A stretch of DNA of 64,000 nucleotides, from NCBI RefSeq assembly GCF_964340395.1, contig NC_135557.1:18859625-18923624 (forward strand), written 5' to 3'. The notes beneath the pieces are model-generated. The model saw only the letters and a list, made by a program, of their open reading frames with translations. It did not search any database and was not told where the DNA came from. Of the stretch, positions 45,250 through 55,050 are shown one piece after another. Source of the DNA: Glandiceps talaboti (Eukaryota; Hemichordata; Enteropneusta; Spengelidae). Position numbers and translations under genes: made by a program. The stretch's first letter is position 1; the number at the start of each line of letters is the position of its first letter.

Positions 45250-45572
45250 ATGACTTTGACTTTGAAACTCTAAATCGTGAGTACAGGGAATTGAAATTCT
45301 TCATCAGTGAAACTGTTGCAGCTAATATCAGAAATAAACATCAGGGAGAGTTGTGGCCTTTCCTTTTCTCCCGGCATGAAGAAAGATTTCATAACATCTT
45401 AATGGTGGCACAAATATGTTTATGTTTATTAGCCCTATCAACTGCTTGCTGTGAAAGACGTGTATCATGTATGAACAGAATAAAATCTGACTGGAGATCT
45501 AGTCTCCAAAAACACTTGATGTGCATTCTCACAAACCAGAGCTGTTATTTCTTCCGCTACACTTTGAATTAA
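45250..45572 (+). pseudogene. hAT transposase C-terminal (dimerisation) fragment
   Basis: About 107 codons open from DFDFETLNREYRELKFFI to the stop at 45572. The segment ALSTACCERRVSCMNRIKSD followed by LQKHLMCIL is the characteristic hATC dimerisation motif, normally SxxxCERxFSxMNxIKxxxR. The N-terminal BED finger and the catalytic core are missing, so it is a relic. It is cut off on the left by the family Z tail. Confidence 0.75.
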
Positions 45573-45735
45573 TGATGATATTAATATAGCACATAGTTTC
45601 TAAACTACTCCGGATGTGATCTCCATGTGAAATAGACATGCGCGCGCGCTGAAAGCTCAGTACCAAGCTGTCAAAGAGCTTTTTCAGAGCTTTTCAGCTC
45701 TGTGGCACACTACCAACAGTTCTATTCTTCGTATT

Positions 45736-45789
45736 CACGTGACGTCACAAATTTACATATGAATACACGTCGCCATTTTGGCAGACAAC
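45736..45789 (+). promoter_or_regulatory. ISL2EU left edge: E-box, CRE and inverted-repeat core
   Basis: CACGTG (45736) overlaps TGACGTCA (45740). CGCCATTTTGGCAGACAAC follows at 45771-45789. The last 19-mer is repeated perfectly in inverse at 60637-60655, next to another CACGTG (60693). It sits about 75 bp before the transposase ATG. It may be part of the terminal inverted repeat, a shared promoter (the CGCCATTTT core also resembles a YY1 site), or both. Confidence 0.55.
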
Positions 45790-45861
45790 AGCGAAACCGC
45801 GCGAACGCCTGTCAAATTCGAATTGTTTACATTTTGTAATCCTGACTTCCGCATTCCTAGG

Positions 45862-46094
45862 ATGCCAGACTTTTGTTGTACAATTGAGTGTGGTAACAGA
45901 GGGGATAGAGATGTCGGTAAGAGGTTTTTTCGGATACCTAAGATTAGAACAAAAGAAGGTGAGAGGACGAAAGAAATATCTCAAAAGCGTCAGGAAAAGT
46001 GGCTTTCAAATATACATCGTGCGGACATAAAAACATCGGGAATTGAGAGTGGATACTTGACTCTTGAGAGTCTGTAGTGATCACTTCGTTAGCG
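45862..46094 (+). pseudogene. Transposase exon 1: THAP zinc finger, frame broken
   Basis: ATG at 45862 begins MPDFCCTIECGNR, the standard THAP N-terminus. FFRIPKIR and RQEKWLSNIHR follow, and a last part contains VCSDHF with the third Cys and the His of the C2CH zinc site. The exon ends in phase 1 at donor GTAAGT (46095). The first two thirds and the VCSDHF part are in different frames. The change lies at about 46052-46068, and unbroken translation stops at 46077. The DNA-binding domain of this copy is therefore disrupted unless the base call is wrong. Joins to 46783 across a 688-bp intron. Confidence 0.8.
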
Positions 46095-46782
46095 GTAAGT
46101 AAGAATAACTATTATATAGTAAACATAATTTTGTTCATTTTGACGATAATTACTGTAGGATAACATGTAATATAGTAATCCGAATTCAAATCAATCCGTG
46201 TACGCAGTGACGGCAGATAGACTAGAATATAGAAATCACACCATCGGCAAATGTACCGTTGTACGAACATGGTTGATGCATGATGTAACCGACATGACGT
46301 GTCATACAGCGGTATGCATACAGCATGTACAGTGGATATCGCGGGTGGATAAAAATTACCTTGTTTTACTTCTATTTCATGAACCAAAATAGTATTGGAC
46401 AAAAAGATCAGAACGACTTGCGATCCGGGCTTTCGAAGCGACAGCCCAACCTAGCCTGTAGCTTTGTTTACATTCAACGTAAACATAAGTCGGCCCTTCG
46501 TTACTTCTCCGTGTTGAGTGAAATACACACACCGCGTAACGTCAGTGCAAGCTGTAATTTGAACCCGATGTCGTCTGTTTGTCTGTCGTGCGTCATGCAT
46601 ATCCACCTTAAATTAATATGCTGTACTTTTCTTTGAATTTTAGTACAATTACAAGATTAATAAAGTTAAATATTTATGAAATAAAAACTTGATTCTGAAT
46701 GCCAAATGTTTAGTAACATTGAAAAGTAAACAAGCATTACAACCAAGTGTAAAATTTTGTTTTGTCATTGGTTTTCTTTCAG

Positions 46783-48083
46783 GTGGGCCAAGTAAACTGT
46801 ATGATGAAAATAGTCTAGACTGGGCACCAACACTGAAATTAGGACATGCTGAAAATGTGACACCAGATTCAGCAGCAAAAAGGTACCAAAGGCACCAACA
46901 ACGTGATTATAGGAAAAGAAAACTATCAGAATCAGCCTGTTTACTTCAGTCACTCTCAAAGAAAACAAATGTTTCATCCAAGCCAAATAACGACATTACA
47001 GATTCTCCTTTACCCCTTCCTAAGTCTAATCAGAGAGTGAGACATGTTGAGTGTCAGACAGACATAACAATGAATGACATATTGCAAATGGAAATAGATG
47101 CTACAACACTCAAAGAAGATGCAAAGAAGAGTAATGTAGAACTATATGAACTAAGACAAAAGGTCCTTGATGTTGAATTCAACCAACTTTCTTTTGAAAC
47201 CAGTGACGAGAAGACACGTTTTTATACAGGCTTGCCAAACTTCACAATTTTACTTGCAGTTTTTGAGTTACGTTCAACATTTATAAAATCCACACATAGA
47301 AATATTCTTTCAAAATTTCAGGAATTTATTTTAGTTCTAATGAGACTTAGACTTAACTTACAACTTCAAGATTTAGCTTACAGGTTTCACATATCTCAAT
47401 CTACAGCCTCCAGAATTTTTACAAAATGGATAGATGTAATGTCAGTTAGATTTAATTTTCTCATTATTTGGCCAGATAGAGAAGTGCTAAGGGAAACGAT
47501 GCCAGCTGAGTTCCGCAAGTCTTTTGGGAATAGAGTTTCTGTTATTATTGATTGTTTTGAAATTTTTATTGATAGGCCCTCTAATCTTAAAGCCCGTGCG
47601 CAAACCTGGTCAAGTTACAAGCATCACAACACTGTTAAGTTTTTGATTGGAATTGCTCCTCAAGGTGGTGTATCATTCATTTCAAAGGGATGGGGAGGGC
47701 GAGTTAGTGACAAATATCTTACTGAGCACTGTGATTTACTTCAAAATCTTGTCAATGGTGATATTGTTCTAGCAGACCGTGGTTTTGACATTGCCGACAG
47801 TGTAGGTTACTACTGTGCCACTCTGAAAATTCCAGCATTTACTAAAGGAAAATCACAGTTACCAGCTCTTGAAGTGGAAACAACTAGAAAAATTGCACAC
47901 GTTCGAATACATGTTGAGAGGGTGATTGGACATGTTCGCAGAAAATATCAAGTTTTACAAAGTACATTGCCTATTGAATATTTGATTAAGAAGTCAGGAG
48001 ATGTTGAAACACCAATTGATAAAATAGTAAAAATTTGTTGCGCTTTGACCAAATTGTGTGACTCAATTGTTCCAATGGAATAA
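46783..48083 (+). CDS. ISL2EU-type transposase, DDE exon
   Basis: The acceptor TTTTCTTTCAG precedes 46783, and phase 1 fits the THAP exon. The frame is intact for about 433 codons to TAA. After a linker ([16 protein letters not shown], typical after THAP domains) comes a basic/coiled region, a helix-turn-helix ([19 protein letters not shown]) and a DDE_Tnp_4-like nuclease fold. Its catalytic residues are IIDCFE (Asp at 47550), LADRGF (Asp at 47775) and HVERVIGH (Glu at 47916). It would cut and paste the element ends in the nucleus. It converges on the YqaJ gene at 56874-60622, the two-gene layout of ISL2EU elements. Confidence 0.88.
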
Positions 48084-48267
48084 AAAAGAACACTAAGAAA
48101 ACAATACAATGTATGGTCTGTTATGTCATATTCTTTATTATCATACAAATATAAATCTTTCTTTCTTCCACATATTTACAACAGAAGTTAAAATGGTTTC
48201 AGTTGGCTAAGACTGACAGTAAATAAAACTCTTCTTGGTATGGTATGGAGTAGAATACAGTATTCTT

Positions 48268-48403
48268 ACAAGCACAGACATCAGAACATTGACAAGTCTA
48301 ACGTGGCACAAACTGGGAAAACAAAAAAATGAATTGGATTTATAACAATTGATACAGCATGCTGGAATAGCAGAGACTTGTGTTACATTTCATGGTTTGA
48401 TAG
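48268..48403 (+). repeat. Left arm of long internal palindrome
   Basis: Reverse complement of 54640-54775 with few changes (shared TTACATTTCATGGTTTGATAG and CACAAACTGGGAAAAC). It lies about 185 bp beyond the transposase stop. 48084-48267 holds nothing else. The arm is cut by the DIRS insertion at 48404 and continues beyond it at 54526 (AAACAGTTGTATGGCC). Confidence 0.85.
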
Positions 48404-48644
48404 AATTGAAGTTTCTACCGAAACTAATTTCTGTGAAGAGAAAATACTCACCTTTATTATACTACTATTGGGTTACCCTTTTGCTTTTAGCCTAACTTCG
48501 CAAAATAAAGTCGTGACCCCTGACCCACCTGTGGCTATCCCATGATGCCCCTTTTCCCTCCAGTACTAAATTTTGTCATATTAACAGACAAAAATACGGA
48601 AAAGTACACGAAACAGGAACTGTGGGGTGGTGGGAGGGATTCAC

Positions 48645-48743
48645 ATAAAGGTGAGTATTTTCTCTTCACAGAAATTAGTTTCGGTAGAAACTTCAATTCT
48701 GTTCATCGAAAATACTCACCTTTATTATGCTACTATTGGGTTA
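48645..48743. repeat. DIRS internal complementary region
   Basis: The left half is the reverse complement of 48404-48460, the right half of 54490-54525. The junction at about 48698 is continuous. In the DIRS model it aligns the two ends of the linear cDNA for circularisation. Confidence 0.92.
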
Positions 48744-48787
48744 GAATTTGTCAGCCAATTAGGAGGGGGGAGTTCCTGACATCCCAA

Positions 48788-49870
48788 TTATACAATGTGC
48801 TGACTGACACAGACTGGACCCAGAGACTGCAATTCAGATGCATCCTGGGCCATATCTCTAAGATAGTAGCTTATAAAAGAATTAGGAGAACGCCAAGTAG
48901 CAGCTTTGAGTACTTCTGCTACTGGAATTCCTGCATGTACTGCCCAAGAAGTTGAGATGGCTCTAACTTCATGGGCTGTGACCCGGGATAACCTTAAACT
49001 ATCATCAGATGCTTCCTGGTATGCCCATCTGACTGTCTCAATAATCCACTTAGAAATTATGGCTGCCGAACAATTGCTCTTGTTGTCGGGGTCATAAGGG
49101 ATGAAGAGACGTGATCTCTCTCCTCTGAATGAGTTGGTACAATGCAAATACCAACTTATGGCTCGAACCGGACAAAGTAATCTCTCTTGTTTGTCAGAAC
49201 CTACCAAATTAGAGAGTGCAAGAAGGGTAATGGGGGAAGAAAAGGACCCCAGTACCTGGTTCTTTGCTAAGAAGGACGGGTGAGGCCTGAGAATTACTTG
49301 TGATTCAGACCAGGTAATTCTCCCCTTGCTCACATCCAAAGCATGGATCTCACTGCGTCTTCTGCCTGACGCTAAGGCCAAGAGGAAGACTGTTTTGAGT
49401 GTCATTGCTCTCAATGAAACTGATTGCAGAGGTTCAAAGGGAGCTTTCTCCAGTACCCTCAGGACTAATGCCAGATTCCACTGAGGGACCGAAATAGGTT
49501 TAGGAGGATGCTTGATATGGAAATGCCTAATCATGCTAGATAAGACTTTATCTTGACCAAAGTCTTTTCCTCCTGTACTCTTAATGGTAGATGCAATTGC
49601 TGCGCGGTATACCATTATAGTTTTTACAGCAAATTTCTTAACATTGAAGAGATCTAACAAGAAGTCTGCAAAGTCTCTGGTAGTGATATGGATTGGATCA
49701 ATCTGCCTTCGCTGACACCAATCACAAAATCGTTCCCATTTGCTGTTGTAAGTGCTGAGAGTACTTGCCCGCTGCGGTCTTGCGATAACCGCGGCAGAGT
49801 CAGTAGAAAATCCTTTCTGAACGAGGGATTTCTCGATAGTTTGAATGCGTGAAGACGAAAAATCTCTGGG
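48788..49870 (-). CDS. DIRS tyrosine recombinase
   Basis: The C-terminal 360 or so residues of a frame open from 51097 are the recombinase. There is a SAM-like core-binding part (STLSTYNSKWERFCDWC), then the catalytic set: Arg in SGRRRSEIHAL (about 49360), HxxR in TAHEVRAIS (His at 48973), Trp in place of the second His (ATWRS) and the nucleophile Tyr in ISYYLRD. All are present, so the domain looks functional. The upstream 400 codons of the frame overlap RT/RNase H in another frame and are not a protein. The true start is unclear, and expression presumably needs frameshifting or a spliced or internal start. Confidence 0.9.
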   Translation of the reverse strand, partial: PRDFSSSRIQTIEKSLVQKGFSTDSAAVIARPQRASTLSTYNSKWERFCDWCQRRQIDPIHITTRDFADFLLDLFNVKKFAVKTIMVYRAAIASTIKSTGGKDFGQDKVLSSMIRHFHIKHPPKPISVPQWNLALVLRVLEKAPFEPLQSVSLRAMTLKTVFLLALASGRRRSEIHALDVSKGRITWSESQVILRPHPSFLAKNQVLGSFSSPITLLALSNLVGSDKQERLLCPVRAISWYLHCTNSFRGERSRLFIPYDPDNKSNCSAAIISKWIIETVRWAYQEASDDSLRLSRVTAHEVRAISTSWAVHAGIPVAEVLKAATWRSPNSFISYYLRDMAQDASELQSLGPVCVSQHIV

Positions 49871-51422
49871 CTGGGGTGAACAATGCTCCGACCCTGAGAG
49901 AGAAGGTCTGTCCTCTGTGGGAGTCGAATTGGGCAATCTACTAGAAGAGACAGAAGCCAAGGGAACCAAGACTGATTTGGCCATAGCGGTGCTATCAGAA
50001 TAAGGACTACATCCTCCTCCTGTACCTTGCGAAGGACCAGAGGAAGAATCACTATTGGAGGGTAAGCATACGCTAATATTCCCTCCCATGAGATTGACAG
50101 CGCATCCGTCGCTACTGCCCTTGTGTCCGGAGTTGGAGCTACGAACATTGGCAGTTTTGTGTTGTGGTAAGTTGCAAAGAGATCCAGCAGGGGGGTTCCC
50201 CAGTGAGCGAAGACCTGATTTGCTACCTCCTGGGGGATCTCCCATTCTGTTGGCCGAACCTTCTTCTGCCGAGAGAGAGCGTCGGCGATTCCGTTCAGTC
50301 TGCCGGGGAGATGTCGTGCTCTTAGGGTTATGTCCCTCTCTTTGCACCAAAACATCATGTCCCAGAGCAGATAACAGAGGTCTGGTGACTTTGTGCCCCC
50401 CATTTTGTTTACATATGCTACCACTGTCGTATTGTCGGAGTGGAGCAGTACGTGGCGAGCCGACACCAGAGTCTCGAATTGCACTAGGGCTAGAAAGACT
50501 GCCTTGAGTTCTAACCAGTTGATGTGTCTCTGACTTGTTACTCCCCCCCACTGACCTGAGGCCACCTGGGAGTCGCAGTGGGCTCCCCATCCCTCTTTCG
50601 AAGCATCGGTGAAAAGGGACAGGTTCGCCTTTTGATACACTAGGGACCTCCCTTCTAGCAAATTGTTCTCGTCCACCCACCAAAGCAGGTGCAAGCGGAG
50701 AGACGGACGAATAGGAACCTTGAAAGAGAGGGGGTGTAATGATGGGCGCCAGAATGCCAATAGGTATAATTGGATGGGGCGCATACGCAAACGTGCCCAT
50801 GGGGTGAGATCTATAAGGGAATTCATCAACCCTAGGATGGACAGTATTACCCTTGCCTGAGTGGCATGCCTGGGAAGGATCGTATGAATGGCACTCGCTA
50901 GCTTGTCTACCCTGTCCTGAGGGGGGCAGACAATACCTCAGTATGTAAGAAAATGCATCCCCACAAAGTTCATGTCTTGTGTGGGGACTAGTTGCGACTT
51001 TTCGTAATTGGGGAGAAAACCCAAACGAACTAGAACGGATAGGGTCTCTCGAACCCGAAGAACTAAGGCTTCTTGAGTCATGCTGCGAAGAAGCCAATCG
51101 TCAAGATAAGGGTGAAGCAGAATGCCCCTTTGATGTAGCCATGCCACGGGGGCTAAAATGATACGAGTGAAGATTCTGGGGGCCGTCGCAAGGCCGAAGG
51201 GAAGAGCAACATATTCGAAAATCTGCTCGTCCACCGCAAAACGAAGAAACTGATGGCATGAATCGTGAATCGGTACATGAAAATATGCGTCCTTTAGATC
51301 GATTGACGCCATCCATTCCCCTGGCTGAACAGTGGCGAGAATGGATCGCGTGGTCTCCATCTTGAACTTGGACACGGTCATGAATTGATTCAGTGCTGTT
51401 AGGTTCAGAATCGGGCGCCGCC

Positions 51423-51457
<35 letters not shown>

Positions 51458-51815
51458 ATTTTTTTGGCACCAAAAACAGGTGGTTGTAAAACCCTGGACC
51501 TGCATTGGTTGCGTTCACCTGTCTGACTACCCCTTTTTTGACTAAGGTTTGAATTGCTTCTAACAGAGCTTCTCTTTTTTGCTTGTTGTCTGGAAGCACT
51601 GTGACAAAGGGAGACATTGTAAGTGGTGGGTGACGTTCGAACTCTAGGCGATAACCCTCTCTTACTATTGAAAGAACCAAGGAATCATCGGTAATCAGCT
51701 GCCACTCTTTGGCGAATGACAGGAGCCTTCCCCCTACTGGCCCTACGCTTGATTGAGAGGGTGTAGTAGGGGCGGTAAAGACGGGAGCACCGTCAGGAAT
51801 GTTGCGCGAAACCAC
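49654..51815 (-). pseudogene. DIRS reverse transcriptase - RNase H - MT-like
   Basis: RT blocks in order: LVKKGVVRQV, LFLVPKKSG, MASIDLKDAYFHVPI, ALPFGLATAPRIF and YLDDWLL (catalytic DD intact). RNase H follows with LFTDASKEGWG, INWLELKAV and HSDNTTVVAYVN. A module with LLDLFATYHNTKLP and AYAYPPIVILPLVL, the region described as methyltransferase-like in DIRS elements, closes the frame. Two breaks: a 33-base G homopolymer (minus strand, 51424-51456) inside RT where the frame changes, and an in-frame TGA at 50938-50940 between RT and RNase H. This copy is probably not autonomous, unless the homopolymer is an assembly error. Confidence 0.9.
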
Positions 51816-54136
51816 CTGAACCCCTCCCTGAGGGTGGTCCGGGTTTGCTGTCTTTGTTCGTCACAGACCACTGAGGCTTGCCTCTACCACGGCCTCGGGA
51901 AGTCTGTCTACCCCGTCCTCGTCCCCTCTGTGAACCTCGCGAGATGTTTGTCACAGGGGACTTACTACTGACTGGGGACTGTTTGAAGTTTGTACGCGGT
52001 TTCGAACGGGGAGTGTCAAAAATCAAACGCTCCCGCTGCTTTGCTTCACTGGCACGGTTAGCTATAGCAGTTAAAGTGCCAGCAAATAGAGAAGGTGCAT
52101 CAATCGGTGCTGCACGAACTTCCTGTCTTAATTCTGTTGGCAACACAATTGAGTTACGACGTAGAAAAGCATCTCGCTGAAGGAGTAACAAGGCAGCACG
52201 TGATCTAGTCGTCTGCTCAGTCACGTGGCTAAGTGCTTTATTAACTACCTGCATCAGACGAAATATCTTCTGTGAGTCAGGATGGGCGGACCTCATCTCT
52301 GACACCGTAGTAGCCAGGAACCAATCGATAGAGGAGAATATCCGAAGGGATAATGCGTATCCTTCTCCTAACCGTGATAAGTGCTTATTATCAATGGTAG
52401 TATTCTTAAAGCCATCACGATCTTGGTCAACAGCATCAGCATCAGTGTCCAGCTCTGGAAAGTTGACACGTTGATCGGTTGCGTGGGTACGATAAGGTTT
52501 CCCTGGATAGCGGAACCAAGGGTACCTATTCATTCACATTGGCGGCTGACCTGGACCCTTGCCACAAACCTCTGAGGACACTTTACCCTGTACTGAAGTG
52601 ACCATAGCTGAGAGGGGGAGTGTAGCAGGTTGATACTCCGTCTGGTCGAGTTGGCCCTCCAACGCTAAGCTTGTCTCAGACTGTACCGAATTCGTTGCAG
52701 TGGGACGGGTACATTTATCTGGGAACTGTTGATAAACCCATTCAACGCATTGACTAAATGGAATATCAGAAAAGCGTTCCGGAGAGGGCGCTCTCCCCTC
52801 TGATTCAGAGGGTGGCGGTCTAACCCGATCGTCATCCGAATGGCCAGTGCCCCCAAGAAGGTCGCGATCCTCTGGGGCCGTTAAGGACATTTCATCGGGA
52901 TCGCGTCTCCATAGGGATCCGAAACGTTCGGAGAGGAGAAGGATACGCATTATCCCTTCGTAAGCGGCAGAAACGTGTCGGTGAAGACGAGGGAGAACGC
53001 TCTTCACGCGTTACCGGAATGCGTGGTCTGGAAGAGCGTCTCGGTGAAGGCGATGATCTACGATCCCCGCGTCTCGGTGGACTGTGCGAGCGGCGTTGGG
53101 AACGAGAGCGATCTCTGCGAAATCGAAGTACCCCTACGTCACGTTCCGGCGGACTGCGTGAACGACGGTGGCACTGGGAACGGTCATAAGGCGACCGTGA
53201 CCTCTCTCTTCCTCTATCCCCTCCTCCCCAGGGACCCCTAGACTGATGGGTATCCATGGTGGGGGGGGGGTAACCATAAGGTGACCAATAATTAGGTGGA
53301 GGCCAAAACCCTGTAGGTTGGCCAAAGGCAGTCCAAGGAAATGGATTTTGTCTTGGATCCAAATCTGTGGAAGTTTCACCTTGTGGGTAGCCCATAGCAT
53401 TGAATGGATATGGTAGCGTCCCCGTAGGAGGCCATGGTATCGACCTAGGATCAGGTGACTGATCACGTGATCCGCTAGCGGTAGGGCGGGAAGTGCGTCT
53501 TTTGACTTCCGGTATTACCCCACGCGAAGAATCTAGCATATTCGACGGCATGGTTTGTCGTTCACTGAACGACCCTTGAACGGTATGTGGACGGCTCGAA
53601 GGGTTTACGTCAGTTCGCCTGGGAGGTTCTCGAAACCGACCGCTATATTGAGGTGTCGGAGACGGAGAACGAGAATCAGGTTTGTAGGAAGAGGGGCTGT
53701 CTGTAATTACAGGACACTCTCCACTAACAATACCCGTATCAGGACGTCCCTTATCGGACGAGTCCTGCATAGGTCCACGAGAAACCCGTACTTCAGAACC
53801 CGTTGTGGTTAAGACCTCGCCCTCAGAAGGGCGTTTTGTCGTGGGAGAACCCACACTTACACAAGACTTACCTGAAAATTTATCTAAATCGGTGCTCGGA
53901 GCAGCGGAAGTCCGCTTACTCTGCTTTGATTTAGGTTTACGTGACGATTCAATAGGTTTATCGAATTCCTGCCATTGATCGTCTACCCAATGACCGCATA
54001 CGGTTTTGCATGGTGAAGTACGGGAACACTTCCGACAAGAAGGGCAAAATTTGTGGAGGTCCTCCATGTGGAAAACATGTCCACAAGACCCCTTCTTTTG
54101 GTTCGGAAGCATGGTTTGAAAATACGCTTTAAACAA
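51793..54136 (-). pseudogene. DIRS gag-like region
   Basis: Starts at ATG 54136 with a Cys/His-rich N-terminus (CGHVFHMEDLHKFCPSCRKC). A long low-complexity part with many RS/SP dipeptides (RSRSPPERD) follows, then a segment around RDAFLRRNSIVLPTELRQEV that is conserved in DIRS gag proteins, and an RGRGRGR tail ending at 51793. The frame changes near 52950, and a TGA at 52534-52536 is followed at once by ATG. The region is therefore split into three frames. RS-rich and RGG-type content suggests RNA binding. Confidence 0.8.
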
Positions 54137-54525
54137 TAGTCAAAAGCGGAAAAAATTGAAACGGTCGTGTAACGGAACACAACAGACGACCGCTCAATAC
54201 AAACAGAACAAATAAAGAAAAGCGAAGCTTAAAACAAGCACAATTGAATGAAAAGAATAAAAGAAAGGACTCAGCTGGGGTTTCCAGGGACTGGGTGCCA
54301 CAGAAGTCAGCTATAACAATCCACCAAGGCTTGAAAAGGCTAATTTGTCATGAGCGAAGAAAATGTACGTCTTTCGCTCGCAAAATTTAGTACTGGAGGG
54401 AAAAGGGGCATCATGGGATAGCCACAGGTGGGTCAGGGGTCACGACTTTATTTTGCGAAGTTAGGCTAAAAGCAAAAGGGTAACCCAATAGTAGTATAAT
54501 AAAGGTGAGTATTTTCGATGAACAG

Positions 54526-54775
54526 AAACAGTTGTATGGCCTCTTTGCATGTACATGAATGGTAAAAGGGGAACTTCAAATTTGTTTGTGAACCTAATTA
54601 CTATTATGTACATAAAGCGGCCATACTAATGTTCCTATCAAACCATGAAATGTAACACAAGTCTCTGCTATTCAAACATGCTGTATCAAGTGTTATAAAT
54701 CTAATTCATTTTTTTTGTTTTCCCAGTTTGTGCCACATTAGACTTGTCAATGGTCTGATGTCTGTACAAGTGTTA
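54526..54775. repeat. Loop and right arm of the internal palindrome
   Basis: From 54526 the interrupted left arm resumes (GTTGTATGGCCTCTTTGCATGTAC). A spacer of about 50 bp follows, then the right arm (GTACATAAAGCGGCCATAC ... CTATCAAACCATGAAATG) up to 54775. Without the DIRS element the palindrome has arms of about 165 bp. Confidence 0.85.
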
Positions 54776-55050
54776 GACAATGGACGTGTCTTGATATTTA
54801 TGAAATCACAACTGTTTACACTATGAGCATGTAGTTTTCATTAGATGAGGCATCAAACTGAGATTAATCACTAAGTGCATTGTTTTAAGACAAACAAACT
54901 AATGATAGCATACAATCATTGCTTCCAAATTAAGGTTTCTTCTCTATTTGTGGTTACAATGATGAAACAGACTTTTTACAATAGCTGCATATTACCCACT
55001 GCTGATATCAGAAGAAAAAATGTAGTCTGTACAAATGAAAGAATGGACTG

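Larger units (their letters stand above)
48404..54525 (-). mobile_element. DIRS-type tyrosine-recombinase retrotransposon
   Basis: 6,122-bp element, coding strand minus. Inverted terminal repeats of 135 bp lie at 48441-48575 and 54381-54515, with unequal outer tips (37 and 10 bp). An internal complementary region (48645-48743) is the reverse complement of the two tips joined together: ...GAAACTTCAATT then CTGTTCATCG... This is the hallmark of DIRS1-like elements, which integrate a circular intermediate with a tyrosine recombinase and make no target duplication. Genes: gag, RT-RNase H (plus a methyltransferase-like module), then the recombinase overlapping in another frame. Inserted in one arm of the ISL2EU palindrome. 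Confidence 0.95.

Noticed and set aside
49870-51097. N-terminal 400 codons of the 769-codon recombinase frame
   Set aside because: Low-complexity and out of frame with the clearly conserved RT/RNase H motifs on the same strand. A shadow frame.
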